A stretch of 64,000 nt of DNA from Rhodopseudomonas palustris (GTDB lineage Bacteria; Pseudomonadota; Alphaproteobacteria; Rhizobiales; Xanthobacteraceae): positions 1,183,263-1,247,262 of the forward strand of contig NZ_QKQS01000023.1 in the NCBI RefSeq assembly GCF_003226555.1. Direction: 5' to 3'. The position numbers and the translations under genes are program-made. This document shows, one piece after another, positions 10,330-19,341 of this stretch; position 1 is the first letter of the stretch; every line of letters begins with the position of its first letter. The notes beneath the pieces were generated by a model. It searched no databases. It saw only the letters and a list, made by a program, of their open reading frames with translations, and was not told the DNA's origin.

Positions 10330-11034
10330 ATGAGAAACGGGCAGAACAACAAGCGGCTGCGCAATCGTAACAACGGCGGCAACAACAATAACAACAACCG
10401 GCGCGGCCAGAATCCGATGACCCGGGTGTTCGAGTCGAACGGTCCCGATATCAAGATTCGCGGGACCGCCTCGCACATTGCCGAGAAATACGTTCAGCTC
10501 GCCCGCGATGCCCGCTCTTCGGGTGACCCGGTAGCGGCCGAGAATTATTATCAGCACGCTGAGCACTACTTCCGTCTGATCGCGGCCGCCCAGGAGCAAT
10601 TCCGGCAGAACCAACCGCCGCCGCGGATCGACAACGACACGCTGGATAACAACGACGACGGCGAGGACGGTGAGTTCTCCAATTTCGGCGCCGAGCCCGG
10701 CCTGGTGCCGGCGCAGCAGCAGCCGCAGCCGTACCAGCAGCGCGAGCAGCCGCAGCCCTACCAGCCGCGCGAACAGCCGCAGCCGCGCGAGCATCGCCCG
10801 CAGCCGCAATTCGTGCCGCGCGAGCAGCCGCAGCCGGTGGCCGAAGGGGTCGATCGCCTGCCGTCCTTCATCACCGGCCCGCAGCCGGCGCTCGGTCCCA
10901 ACGCATTCGAAGCCAATGGCGGCGGCGGTGAGCGCTTCCCGCCGCGCCGTCGGCGCCGTCCGCGCGGCGAACCCGCCGCGGCCCAGGCCGCCGCCCCGGC
11001 TCCGTCGGGTGAGGATGCCGGCGCCGGCGATTGA
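10330..11034 (+). CDS. DUF4167 domain protein, Asn/Pro/Gln-rich
   Basis: The product has 234 residues. The N-terminus is basic and Asn-rich (MRNGQNNKRLRNRNNGGNNNNNN). The conserved DUF4167 block is at about 30-105 (TRVFESNGPDIKIRGTASHI, KYVQLARDARSSGDPVAAENYYQHAEHYFRLI). A disordered tail follows with REQPQP-type repeats and an Arg/Pro-rich stretch. Function is not established; the tetratricopeptide-like helix pair with basic, disordered flanks suggests RNA or protein scaffolding, which is my inference. ATG 10330 is the conserved start. A terminator-like hairpin follows. Confidence 0.85.
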   Translation: MRNGQNNKRLRNRNNGGNNNNNNRRGQNPMTRVFESNGPDIKIRGTASHIAEKYVQLARDARSSGDPVAAENYYQHAEHYFRLIAAAQEQFRQNQPPPRIDNDTLDNNDDGEDGEFSNFGAEPGLVPAQQQPQPYQQREQPQPYQPREQPQPREHRPQPQFVPREQPQPVAEGVDRLPSFITGPQPALGPNAFEANGGGGERFPPRRRRRPRGEPAAAQAAAPAPSGEDAGAGD

Positions 11035-11074
11035 TTTCGCCGCGGCCTCTCGAGCAGGGTATTCCGATCAGACG

Positions 11075-11107
11075 AGGCCGCGCCGTGGGTGCGGCCTTCG
11101 TCGTTTC
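11075..11107 (+). terminator. Probable intrinsic terminator after the DUF4167 gene
   Basis: The arms AGGCCGC and GCGGCCT enclose a 9-base loop and are followed by TCGTCGTTT. The element lies between the convergent DUF4167 and methyltransferase genes. The T tract is interrupted, so termination may be partial. Confidence 0.5.
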
Positions 11108-11117
11108 GGGGGGCGCT

Positions 11118-11888
11118 TCAGCGCAGCAGCGGCGGCGTGTCCGGTTCGTCGGCCTGCAGCGGCGTCGGTGACGGGACCAGTGATGGTTCCAGCGACGGAA
11201 TCAGCCGGACCCGTTCGCGCTTGACCGGCTGGGCGCGCACCACCTGCTTGGTGGCCTCGACCACATGTACGCCGGCGAACGGTAACGAGGTCGCGGCGCC
11301 GATCCGCTCCCACGCCGGCGCCGAGCGCAGCAGCCAGCCCTGCGCCAGCGGCGGGACGAACAGCGCCTCGCTCCAGGCCGTGGGGGTGAACCAGGTGCGC
11401 CGCAACAGGTCGGCGATCTGCGAGCGTGAATAGGGCCGGCCGTGTCCGAACGGATTATTGTCGAGCCGCGCCCAAACGCCGCGGCGATTGGGCACCACCG
11501 CCAGCAATCGGCCGGCCGGCGCCAGCACCCGCCACACCTCGCGCAGCAGCCGTTCGGGATCGTCCGACATCTCCAGCGCATGCACCAGCAGGATACGGTC
11601 GACCGCGGCGTCCGGCAGCGGCAGCGCGTGCTCGTCGACGAGCGACGACAGCGTCGACCGCGCGGTCGGCCATTTTAGCACGCCTTGGGCGGCCGGCATG
11701 AAGGCGATGCAGCGTTCGCAGCGGTCGCGGAACAGGCCGAGATAGGGTGTCGGATAGCCGAAGCCGAGCACGCGATCACCGCGCGCATCCGGCCAGCGTG
11801 ATTGGATGCCGCGGTTGATCAGCCGTCGTGCCGCGATGCCGAGCCGGCTCGTGTAGAATTCCCGCAGGTCCACGACGTCGATGGTCAT
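11118..11888 (-). CDS. Class I SAM-dependent methyltransferase
   Basis: The product has 256 residues. It contains a Methyltransf_11-type core: RVLGFGYPTPYLGLFRD in the motif I region (with a degenerate glycine loop), LPLPDAAVDRILLVHALEMSDDPERLLREVWRVLAPAGRLLAVVPNR read in parts, and a C-terminal extension. The N-terminus MTIDVVDLREFYTSRLG is conserved in alphaproteobacterial homologues next to gloB. The substrate is unknown. It is divergent from gloB, with 174 bases between the starts. Confidence 0.8.
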   Translation of the reverse strand: MTIDVVDLREFYTSRLGIAARRLINRGIQSRWPDARGDRVLGFGYPTPYLGLFRDRCERCIAFMPAAQGVLKWPTARSTLSSLVDEHALPLPDAAVDRILLVHALEMSDDPERLLREVWRVLAPAGRLLAVVPNRRGVWARLDNNPFGHGRPYSRSQIADLLRRTWFTPTAWSEALFVPPLAQGWLLRSAPAWERIGAATSLPFAGVHVVEATKQVVRAQPVKRERVRLIPSLEPSLVPSPTPLQADEPDTPPLLR

Positions 11889-12062
11889 GACGATTGTTTA
11901 TCACGGCGTCGCATGGTCCGGCAAAGCCGCCCCCTGACTGGTTTACGAGGCTGTGACCGCTTCATTTCGTCTCGGTCCGCCCCCATGTTAGGGTTCGACT
12001 CTGCCGGCGACAGAAACGGCGCCGGGCAGGCTCACGCTGCCTTCAAGTTTCCCGGAGATCTC

Positions 12063-12830
12063 ATGCCCGCCGACATCCGTATCGTTCCGTGTCTCACCGA
12101 CAATTTCGGCTATCTGATCCACGATCCGGCCACCGGCGCCACCGCTTCGATCGACGCGCCGGAAGCCGCTCCCCTGATCGCCGCGCTGGACAAGGAAGGC
12201 TGGAAGCTGACCGACATTCTGGTCACGCATCACCACGGCGATCATGTCGGCGGCATCGCCGAACTGAAGGCGAAGTATCAGTGCCGCGTCCATGCGCCGC
12301 ACGACGCCAACGCCAAGATCGCCGACGTCGACGTCCGGCTGCAGGAGGGCGACGTCGTCGAGGTCGGCGGCCTCACCGCGCGGGTGTTGGAAACCCCCGG
12401 CCATACCCTCGATCACATCTCCTATGTGTTCGACGACGACCGCGCGCTGTTCGCGGCCGACACGCTGTTCTCGATCGGCTGCGGCCGGGTGTTCGAGGGC
12501 ACCTATCCGATGATGTGGGAATCGCTGCTGAAGCTGCGGGCGCTGCCGGACGATTTCAAACTGTATTGCGGCCACGAATACACCGCCTCCAACGTCAAAT
12601 TCGCGCTCGGGATCGAACCCGGCAACGCCGATCTGCAGGCCCGGGCCAAGCAGGTCGAAGCGCTGCGCGCCGACGGCAAGCCGACGATTCCGGTGACGCT
12701 CGGCGAAGAAAAGAAGGCCAACGTCTTCCTGCGCGCCGACGTGCCGTCGGTCGCAGATGCGGTCGGATTGTCGGGTGCGTCCGCGGCCGAGGTGTTCGGC
12801 GAGATCCGCGAGCGCAAGAACAACGGATGA
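12063..12830 (+). CDS. gloB: Hydroxyacylglutathione hydrolase (glyoxalase II)
   Basis: This enzyme hydrolyses S-lactoylglutathione to lactate and glutathione in methylglyoxal detoxification. The product has 255 residues. The metallo-beta-lactamase metal motif THHHGDH is at 55-61. Later metal ligands are in ETPGHTLDH and FAADTLF, and the glutathione-binding YCGHEYT...N is intact. ATG 12063 follows CCCGGAGAT. The stop overlaps the next start (ATGA, 12827-12830), making a two-gene operon with the cupin. Confidence 0.93.
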   Translation: MPADIRIVPCLTDNFGYLIHDPATGATASIDAPEAAPLIAALDKEGWKLTDILVTHHHGDHVGGIAELKAKYQCRVHAPHDANAKIADVDVRLQEGDVVEVGGLTARVLETPGHTLDHISYVFDDDRALFAADTLFSIGCGRVFEGTYPMMWESLLKLRALPDDFKLYCGHEYTASNVKFALGIEPGNADLQARAKQVEALRADGKPTIPVTLGEEKKANVFLRADVPSVADAVGLSGASAAEVFGEIRERKNNG

Positions 12831-13282
12831 GCGCGATGTCGCTCAGCGCCGCCGAGGTGATCGCGCGCTTTGGTCTGCAGCCGCATCCGGAAGGCGGGCA
12901 TTATCGCGAGACGTTTCGCGACGCGCGCTGCGACGCCGCCGGTCGCAGCTACTCGACGGCGATTCACTTCCTGCTGCGTGCGGGCGAACGTTCGCACTGG
13001 CACCGGATCGATGCGGTCGAGGTCTGGCACTACTACGCCGGCGCGCCGCTCGCGCTACAGATCGCCGGCGACGACGGTGCGCGCGTGGTGATGCTCGGCC
13101 CCGATCTCGGCGCCGGGCAGCAGCCGCAGGCGATCGTGCCGCCGCACGCCTGGCAGGCCGCGGAATCGACCGGCGACTGGACGTTGGTCGGCTGCACGGT
13201 GGCGCCGGGCTTCGACTTCGCCGGCTTCGAACTCGCGCCGCCGGGCTGGGAGCCGGCGTTGGCTTATGTCGCGCTTGAATAG
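12827..13282 (+). CDS. DUF985 cupin protein
   Basis: The product has 151 residues and the cupin_5/DUF985 fold: LQPHPEGGHYRETFRD at the N-terminus, then SHWHRIDAVEVWHYYAG (metal-ligand-like His/Glu) and VPPHAWQAAES. Biochemical function is not settled; some relatives are annotated as sugar epimerase-like. It overlaps gloB by 4 bases, so the two are co-translated. Confidence 0.88.
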   Translation: MSAMSLSAAEVIARFGLQPHPEGGHYRETFRDARCDAAGRSYSTAIHFLLRAGERSHWHRIDAVEVWHYYAGAPLALQIAGDDGARVVMLGPDLGAGQQPQAIVPPHAWQAAESTGDWTLVGCTVAPGFDFAGFELAPPGWEPALAYVALE

Positions 13283-13578
13283 ATCCACCCGATGGGCTCT
13301 CGGCTTGGCTGCCATGGAAACGTCGGTCGATCTTTCGTAGCCAAGTTTTGGCGCAACAGGTGTGATCGATCTGCGCTAGTCTTCAGAGCTTTGGAAAGAT
13401 GGCAACGTTGGTGCGTTAATGACCTGTTTTCAGAAGAACGGTTTTCTGCGGCTGAACTTGCTGCAGCAATCGCCGAAATGATGGTCGAGGAGATGCGTGT
13501 AAATGGCCTTCCAGTTTCTGGGTTCCCGCAGATTTCACTTGCGTGGCAACAATCAGATCGGTCCGCCCGACGCGCAGA

Positions 13579-13920
13579 TTAAGATTTGTGGGTAGACGTG
13601 GTGTCATCGTCGGCTTCGTAGTCGAAATCCTCTTCGAGGCTGAGAGAGACGTCGGACTGACGGCCGTGGCGAATGGCCGTGATCTCGATGCCGTCCGGTC
13701 CTGAATCATAATCGATCAGGTAGTTGCCGACGACCACGCGTCTGCTGCCTTTGATTGGGATGAGTTTGAAACCGATCTCTGGATACTTGCCGATGCGTCG
13801 CCGAGCAGACCGGATATCTTCAAGAAATGCAGTCGCGGCTGCCGGGCTTCTTTCGGCCAAGTATTTGGCTTCGCGCAGAAGATAGTCTCGCGCATCGCCG
13901 GAAAGCCGGACCTTCATCAA
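13579..13920 (-). CDS. RelE/ParE-family toxin
   Basis: The product has 113 residues (112 if the second ATG is used). It is a ParE/RelE-like protein: KVRLSGDARDYLLREAKYLAERSPAAATAFLEDI, read in parts, then RRIGKYPEIGF, RRVVVGNYLIDYD and EITAIRHGRQ, the classic ParE strand pattern. The acidic tail after about residue 95 is unusual. The toxin would poison gyrase (ParE) or cleave ribosome-bound mRNA (RelE); sequence alone does not decide. It overlaps the antitoxin stop by 4 bases (ATGA at 13917-13920, minus strand). Confidence 0.85.
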   Translation of the reverse strand: MMKVRLSGDARDYLLREAKYLAERSPAAATAFLEDIRSARRRIGKYPEIGFKLIPIKGSRRVVVGNYLIDYDSGPDGIEITAIRHGRQSDVSLSLEEDFDYEADDDTTSTHKS

Positions 13921-14177
13921 GCTGCCTTCGAATTTACGATGGCTTCGATTTCCCTAATGACGTCGTCCATGTCGTGGGCGCCCCCGGCGGCGATCTGTTC
14001 GCGTCCCTTGATGATAGCGAGAATATCTGAGCCCTCGCCTGCCAGGTAAGCCTTCAATGCGCGCACGATCACCCAGCTTCGCTTGCGATCAGAGGCAGCC
14101 GCAATCTTCTCGATGTCGTCCAGGACGTCCATGGGAAGCCGAATCGTCAAAGGGTCGGACAGTGGGGCTTTGCTCAT
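13917..14177 (-). CDS. Ribbon-helix-helix antitoxin
   Basis: The product has 86 residues. The N-terminal RHH domain (DPLTIRLPMDVLDDIEKIAAASDRKRSWVIVRALKAYL, read in parts, about 8-45) binds DNA as a dimer. The C-terminal acidic tail would wrap the toxin. It comes first in the operon with the toxin. A perfect 6-bp inverted repeat just upstream is the likely autoregulatory operator. Confidence 0.87.
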   Translation of the reverse strand: MSKAPLSDPLTIRLPMDVLDDIEKIAAASDRKRSWVIVRALKAYLAGEGSDILAIIKGREQIAAGGAHDMDDVIREIEAIVNSKAA

Positions 14178-14195
14178 CCAATTCTCCCGAATTCA

Positions 14196-14210
14196 TAATA
14201 CATCGTATTA
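14196..14210 (-). promoter_or_regulatory. Probable RHH antitoxin operator
   Basis: TAATAC-ATC-GTATTA is a perfect inverted repeat with a 3-base spacer. It lies about 18 bases upstream of the antitoxin ATG in a locally A+T-rich patch, which fits the autoregulation known for RHH antitoxins. Confidence 0.6.
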
Positions 14211-14368
14211 CAAATTTGGGGGGCTTCAACTGGTAGATGACGTTCCTGCGAGGTGCGGGAGAGATCAGGATGGGTCGAGGCGCGACGAAGCCCGAAAAAA
14301 TAGTGAATTCAACGCGTTGCATTGGAGCGCGATAGCGCCTGATCCATCGTTGCGCCTAACCCATCGCT

Positions 14369-15307
14369 TCAGAGCGCACCCACCGGTGATTTCGCCAGCA
14401 GTTCGTCGACTTCTGCGCGGGTCGGGCAGGCAAAGGCGCCGCCGGAGCGGGTGCATTTCAGCGCCGCCGCGGCTGAGGCGAAGCGCAGCGCGTGGGCGAT
14501 GTCCTGACCTTCGCCGAACGCCACCGTGAAGCCGCCGTGGAAGATGTCGCCGGCGCCAAGGGTATCGACCGAGTGCACCGGAAACGCCGGGGTCTCGCGG
14601 AATTGCTGCTTGTCGTCGAGCCAGAGCGTGCCCTTCGGGCCGCGGGTGACGGCGACGAACGCCTTGGTCAGTCGCGCCAGCTTCTTCAGCGCCTCTTCGT
14701 CGTTCTCGGTACCGGCGGTGCCGTGCAGCGCCTCGGCCGAGCAGATCAGATGCGACGCCGCGGTCAGCAGCCCTTCGTTCATCGCCATCGCGTTGTCGAC
14801 GTCGACCACCACCGGAATGCCGCGCCGGGTCGCCTCGGCGCACAGTGGCGTGACGAAGCTCGAGCACCGGCTCTCGGTGAGGATCGCGTCGCAATCCTTC
14901 AGCAGCGTGTCGGCGTCGGGCAGCGCGACCTTCCACAGCCCTGGATCGCGGAAGGTGACGATGGTGCGTTCGCCGGTCGGATCGACCAGCACGGCCGAGA
15001 TCGGCGTTACCAGCCCGGGCATATGGACGAGGTGGTCCGAGCCGATGCCTTCCTCGGCCAGCTTGTCGAAGATGAAGCGTGCCGCGGCTTCTTCGGCATC
15101 GCCCATCGGGCCGCACATCTGCGCCTTGCCGCCGAGCCGGGCGATGCCGATCGAGGCGTTGAGCGCATTGCCGCCGCAGATTTCGCCGAACGCGCTCGCC
15201 GGCACCTTGTTGCCGCGGTCCGGTATCGCTTCGATCCGGAAGGTGAGGTCGCGGACCGGGATCCCGATGCACAATACGCGCGGTTTGCGCGTGGCAGTGT
15301 CGCTCAT
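14369..15307 (-). CDS. PfkB-family carbohydrate kinase
   Basis: The product has 312 residues. It is a ribokinase-fold sugar or nucleoside kinase with the N-terminal GNKVPASAFGEICGGNALNAS substrate loop (read in parts) and the C-terminal anion hole/catalytic base motif DTLGAGDIFHGGF. The substrate cannot be told from the sequence; the family includes ribokinase, fructokinase and adenosine kinase types. Its ATG overlaps nothing upstream but is coupled to nudC by a 4-base ATGA (15304-15307). Confidence 0.85.
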   Translation of the reverse strand: MSDTATRKPRVLCIGIPVRDLTFRIEAIPDRGNKVPASAFGEICGGNALNASIGIARLGGKAQMCGPMGDAEEAAARFIFDKLAEEGIGSDHLVHMPGLVTPISAVLVDPTGERTIVTFRDPGLWKVALPDADTLLKDCDAILTESRCSSFVTPLCAEATRRGIPVVVDVDNAMAMNEGLLTAASHLICSAEALHGTAGTENDEEALKKLARLTKAFVAVTRGPKGTLWLDDKQQFRETPAFPVHSVDTLGAGDIFHGGFTVAFGEGQDIAHALRFASAAAALKCTRSGGAFACPTRAEVDELLAKSPVGAL

Positions 15308-16236
15308 GAATTGTCCTCCAGCCAGCGGCCGAGCAGATGGTGCGCGATCGCGAACGGATGCGGTCCGGCCAGCCCGTCCGGATGTTCGCGCTTCAGCATT
15401 TGCGCCGCCTCGTCACGGGAAAACCACCGGGCGTCTTCCAGTTCCGTGCGATCGACGGTGATGGCGTCGGTGGTCGCGGTCGCGGTGCAGGCGATCATCA
15501 ACGACGACGGATACGGCCACGGCTGCGTCATGTAGTAGCGCACGTCGGTGCACAGAATGCCCGACTCCTCGACGATCTCGCGGCGAACCGCGTCCTCGAT
15601 CGTCTCGGCCGCCTCGACGAAGCCGGCGAGGCACGAATACATCCCGGACGGAAACTGCTTCTGGCGGCCGAGCAGGCAGCGCTCGCCGTCGGTCACCAGC
15701 ATGATCACCACCGGATCGGTGCGCGGGAAGTGCTCGGCCTTGCACGACGGACAATCGCGCTTCCAGCCGCCCTGCGACATCGTGGTGCGGGTGCCGCAAT
15801 TGGCGCAATAGCCGTGGCGCTGGTGCCAGTTGACCAGCGATTTCGCCATCGCGATCGCCGAGAGCTGCTCGACCGGCAGCATGCCCTGCATGGCGAGGCC
15901 GCGCAGTTCGGCGAGGCCGGCGTCCGTCCGTCCGGCGAGCTTGTCAGCGGCAGGGCCGCCGATTCCCATGCCGAACACTGCAGCGCCATTGCGCAGGCCG
16001 AGAAAGATCGTGCCGGCATTGGCGCCGAGCGCCAGCGCTTCCTTGATGGTCAGTTCGGCGCGCGGGCCGTTGGGTTCGTGCTTCACCAGGAGCGAATCCC
16101 GATGGACAACGTAAGCGCGGGTGTCGCTGCGCTCCTCCATCGCCATCAGCTTGGCGTCGTTGCCGCGCAGATGCGCGGCGCGGTCGAGCACATGAGTGAC
16201 GAAAGCCGGCTGGCCGAGCGGAAAGGATGTGCTCAT
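15304..16236 (-). CDS. nudC: NAD(H) / NAD-capped RNA pyrophosphatase NudC
   Basis: This hydrolase cleaves NADH to NMNH and AMP and removes NAD caps from RNA in characterised relatives. The product has 310 residues. A four-Cys zinc site is seen in CANCG...CPSC, followed by HFPRTDPVVIML. The Nudix box is GFVEAAETIEDAVRREIVEESG (read in parts), followed by the NudC-specific QPWPYPSSLM. It sits in an operon with the PfkB kinase (4-base overlap) and probably the HIT gene 4 bases upstream. Confidence 0.93.
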   Translation of the reverse strand: MSTSFPLGQPAFVTHVLDRAAHLRGNDAKLMAMEERSDTRAYVVHRDSLLVKHEPNGPRAELTIKEALALGANAGTIFLGLRNGAAVFGMGIGGPAADKLAGRTDAGLAELRGLAMQGMLPVEQLSAIAMAKSLVNWHQRHGYCANCGTRTTMSQGGWKRDCPSCKAEHFPRTDPVVIMLVTDGERCLLGRQKQFPSGMYSCLAGFVEAAETIEDAVRREIVEESGILCTDVRYYMTQPWPYPSSLMIACTATATTDAITVDRTELEDARWFSRDEAAQMLKREHPDGLAGPHPFAIAHHLLGRWLEDNS

Positions 16237-16240
16237 CGGC

Positions 16241-16660
16241 TCAGCTCAGCCAGATCTTGCGGCGGAGCAGGTTGATGAACTGCTGCACCTCTTCGGCGTC
16301 GTGCGCCAGCGGCGGCATCACGCCCCACACCGGTCGCGGCCAGGCGACGTCGCTGGAGCGGCGGGCGATGATGTGAATGTGAAGCTGCGGCACCAGATTG
16401 CCGAGCGCAGCGACGTTGAGCTTGTCGCAATGGGTGACGTCCTTGAGCGCGCGGCTGACGCGGGAGATCTCGGTCATCAGCTGCGCCTGCGCGACCTCGT
16501 CGAGGTCGATGATCTCGCTGACGTCCGGCCGGCGCGGCACCAGCAGCAGCCACGGATAATGCGCGTCCTTGATCACCAGCACCCGGCTGAGCGGCAGGTC
16601 GCCGATGTTGATGGTGTCTTGTTCGAGCCGTGGGCTCAGCGACCAGTCGGAGGAGGACAT
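16241..16660 (-). CDS. HIT-family hydrolase-like protein
   Basis: The product has 139 residues. The HIT signature is QLHIHIIAR, where the first His of the usual HxHxH is Gln; the second and third His (including the catalytic position) are kept. HYPWLLLVPRR and the tail WPRPVWG are typical of a proteobacterial subgroup. It probably hydrolyses nucleotide phosphoramidates or dinucleotides. ATG 16660 (MSSSDWSLSP) is preferred over an N-terminal extension. It lies just upstream of nudC. Confidence 0.85.
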   Translation of the reverse strand: MSSSDWSLSPRLEQDTINIGDLPLSRVLVIKDAHYPWLLLVPRRPDVSEIIDLDEVAQAQLMTEISRVSRALKDVTHCDKLNVAALGNLVPQLHIHIIARRSSDVAWPRPVWGVMPPLAHDAEEVQQFINLLRRKIWLS

Positions 16661-16842
16661 TGCGGTTCCATCGGCCCGTTGTGGGAGCGTGGGCTCTTGT
16701 CTGTGGCGGGGACGGCCGCGCGGCCGCCTCCCAGTCATACCAAGCCGCCCGGACCGGCGGAAGCGCCAGCTAGCCTATGGTCCAAGGCGGGGACCGGCGA
16801 CTTGCATTCGGTTTGGTTTGGCGCCAAATAGGGACCGGGAGA

Positions 16843-16936
16843 TTGGCGGTGGACGAGCCTCTCGCCAACCGGGTCAGGTCCGGAAGGAAGCAGCCCTAAC
16901 GAGGTCTGGATCGGGTCGCTCGTCAGTCTCCTACCT
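16843..16936 (+). ncRNA. ffs: Bacterial small SRP RNA (4.5S RNA)
   Basis: The universally conserved SRP domain IV core is present (GGTCAGGTCCGGAAGGAAGC, about 16872-16891), with flanking complementary strands that close the hairpin (GCCTCTCGCC... / ...GGTCGCTCGTC). Its place directly before dnaX is conserved in alphaproteobacteria. The ends are approximate. It binds Ffh to target nascent membrane proteins. Confidence 0.9.
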
Positions 16937-17118
16937 CATTTTCGGCCGTGCTGCCCTGGGCTTCGGGGCGCCGCGGCCGGACGAAGGTGGATCAGGGCCG
17001 GCCGATGCCGGTCCGGTGTGAGGGGTGTTCCGGGCCAGCCACATGATCCTGCCCCGTCGCGAGCGCCCCGCTCCCTTCCGCAAGCCCGCCCCGTTGACGC
17101 AGCATTGCGGACCGACCG

Positions 17119-18999
17119 ATGAGTGACTCTGGCCTTTCCGCGACGCCGCCCGCTGCTCCCGAGCAGCCGGGCAGCACGAGCGCGCCGGCGGACGCCTATC
17201 GGGTGCTGGCGCGGAAATATCGCCCCAACAGTTTCGAGGATCTGATCGGCCAGGAAGCGGTGGTGCGCACCGTCTCCAATGCGTTCGATACGGGCCGGAT
17301 TCCGCAGGCCTGGATTCTCACCGGCGTTCGCGGCGTCGGCAAGACCACCACGGCGCGCATCTTGGCCCGGGCGCTGAACTACGAATTGCCGGACGGCTCG
17401 GTGAAGGGGCCGACCATCCACATGCCGGTGCACGGCGTGCACTGCAAGGCGATCATGGAAAGCCGGCACATGGACGTGCTGGAGATGGACGCCGCCTCGC
17501 ACACCGGCGTCGACGATGTCCGCCAGATTAACGACAGTGTGCGCTATGCGCCGGCTTCTGCGCGCTACAAGGTCTACATCATCGACGAAGTCCACATGCT
17601 GTCGACGGCGGCGTTCAACGCCTTCCTGAAGACGCTGGAGGAGCCGCCGGAGCACGCCAAATTCGTGTTCGCCACCACCGAGATCCGGAAAGTCCCGGTG
17701 ACGGTGCTGTCGCGTTGCCAGCGCTTCGATCTGCGCCGGGTCGAAGCCGACGCGCTGATGAACCACCTGTCGAACATCGCCCAGAAGGAAGGCGTCGAGG
17801 TCGAGCCGGAAGCGCTCGGCATCGTGGCCCGCGCCGCCGAAGGCTCGGTGCGCGATTCGCTGTCGCTGTTCGATCAAGCGATCGCGCATGCCGCAGGCGT
17901 GGTGCGAGCGGACGCGGTGCGGCAGATGCTCGGGCTCGCCGACCGGACGCGCGTGATCGAACTGTTCGACGCGCTGGCGCGCGGCGACATTGCCGCCGCC
18001 TTCGCCGAATTCCGCGACCAGTACGACACCGGCGCCGATCCGGTGGTGGTGCTGTCCGATCTGGCCGAATTCGTCAATTTCGTCACCCGCGTGAAGATTG
18101 TGCCGGCGATCGCCGACAACGTCGCATTCGGCGAGACCGAGCGGGTGCGTGGCCGCGAATTCGCCACCAAGCTGTCGATGCGGGTGCTGTCGCGGATGTG
18201 GCAGATGCTGCTGAAGGGCATCGCCGAGGTGCAGGGCGCGACCCGGCCGGCGGCGGCGGCCGAGATGGTGCTGGTGCGGATCGCCTATGCGGCGGACCTG
18301 CCGACTCCGGACGAAGCGCTGCGGATGCTGCAGCAGAGCGGCGGCGGCGATGCGCCGGCGATTCCAGGCGGTGGCGGCGCGCGCGGCGGCTCGTCCGCGC
18401 CGGTCGCCTCGGCCGCATCGTTGTCCGCTCCGAGCGCGGCGATGCCACGTAGCGCACCCAGCATGGGCGCGGCATCCATGAGCGCCGCATCGGCGCCGAC
18501 GATGCTGCGCGGCGGTCTCGACAATGCGGCGCGCTCACCGGTCAGCGTGCCGGCGCCCGAGCCGGAACCGCCGGCGCTGAAGATCACCACGTTTCCGCAG
18601 CTCGTCGCGCTGGCGTCGGAGAAGCGCGATGTGATGACCCGTCTGGCGCTCGAAGCCGACGTGCGGCTGGTGCGGATCGAGGACGGGCGGCTCGAACTGG
18701 CGCTGGAGCCCACCGCGTCGCGCAGCCTGATCAACGAACTCGGCCGCAAGCTCGAGCAATGGACCGGGCGGCGCTGGACCGTGATCGTCTCCAACGCGCC
18801 CGGCCAGCCGACCCTGCGCCAGCAGAGCCTGGCGCAGCAGAACGAGCGCGAGCGCGCGGCGGAGAACGATCCGCGGGTACAGGAAGTGTTGGCGCGGTTT
18901 CCCGGCGCCAAGCTGACGGTGCGGCGGCTCGCCTCCGAGCCGGTGGAGATCGATTCTGATATGGACGATCCCTCCGAGCGAATCGACGACGACGATTAG
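17119..18999 (+). CDS. dnaX: DNA polymerase III subunit gamma/tau
   Basis: This AAA+ subunit loads the beta clamp and organises the replisome. The product has 626 residues. Walker A GVRGVGKT is at 69-76, Walker B YIIDEVHML follows, and the sensor region has TVLSRCQRFDLRR. The four-Cys zinc module of E. coli DnaX is not conserved here: the matching segment reads MPVHGVHCKAIMESRH with a single Cys. A Pro/Ala/Ser-rich linker (about 410-480) precedes the tau C-terminal domain. ATG 17119 (MSDSGLSATP). It heads the dnaX-ybaB-recR cluster. Confidence 0.95.
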   Translation: MSDSGLSATPPAAPEQPGSTSAPADAYRVLARKYRPNSFEDLIGQEAVVRTVSNAFDTGRIPQAWILTGVRGVGKTTTARILARALNYELPDGSVKGPTIHMPVHGVHCKAIMESRHMDVLEMDAASHTGVDDVRQINDSVRYAPASARYKVYIIDEVHMLSTAAFNAFLKTLEEPPEHAKFVFATTEIRKVPVTVLSRCQRFDLRRVEADALMNHLSNIAQKEGVEVEPEALGIVARAAEGSVRDSLSLFDQAIAHAAGVVRADAVRQMLGLADRTRVIELFDALARGDIAAAFAEFRDQYDTGADPVVVLSDLAEFVNFVTRVKIVPAIADNVAFGETERVRGREFATKLSMRVLSRMWQMLLKGIAEVQGATRPAAAAEMVLVRIAYAADLPTPDEALRMLQQSGGGDAPAIPGGGGARGGSSAPVASAASLSAPSAAMPRSAPSMGAASMSAASAPTMLRGGLDNAARSPVSVPAPEPEPPALKITTFPQLVALASEKRDVMTRLALEADVRLVRIEDGRLELALEPTASRSLINELGRKLEQWTGRRWTVIVSNAPGQPTLRQQSLAQQNERERAAENDPRVQEVLARFPGAKLTVRRLASEPVEIDSDMDDPSERIDDDD

Positions 19000-19020
19000 C
19001 GATCTGAAAGGAAACCGGTC

Positions 19021-19341
19021 ATGGCTGACTTTCTCGGCATGATGAAACAGGCTGCGCAGCTTCAGTCGAAGATGAAGGCGATGCAGGCCGAACTCGACCA
19101 GATCGAGGTCGAGGGGCTGTCCGGCGGCGGCCTCGTGAAGGTGCGGATGAGCGCCAAGATGGAGGTGCGTGGCATCTCGATCGATCCGTCTCTGATCAAG
19201 CCCGAGGAGCGTGAAGTGCTCGAAGACCTGCTGGTGGCGGCGCATGGCGACGCCCATCGCAAGGCGGAAGCGGCGATGCAGGACAAGATGCAGGCGCTGA
19301 CCGGCGGGCTCGGCCTGCCGCCCGGGCTCGGCCTGGGTTAG
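19021..19341 (+). CDS. ybaB: YbaB/EbfC nucleoid-associated protein
   Basis: The product has 106 residues. It is typical Yba[23 protein letters not shown] at the start, then [20 protein letters not shown] and a C-terminal [10 protein letters not shown] tail. It forms a DNA-binding dimer. It lies 21 bases after dnaX and before recR, the conserved order, with GAAAGGAAACC as the ribosome site. Confidence 0.95.
   Translation: MADFLGMMKQAAQLQSKMKAMQAELDQIEVEGLSGGGLVKVRMSAKMEVRGISIDPSLIKPEEREVLEDLLVAAHGDAHRKAEAAMQDKMQALTGGLGLPPGLGLG

Noticed and set aside
13292-13582. Plus-strand open frame of 96 codons between the cupin and the toxin gene
   Set aside because: The second half (FSAAELAAAIAEMMVEEM) looks protein-like, but there is no ribosome site at the start, no family match I know, and it runs into the toxin stop region. 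It may be a gene remnant.
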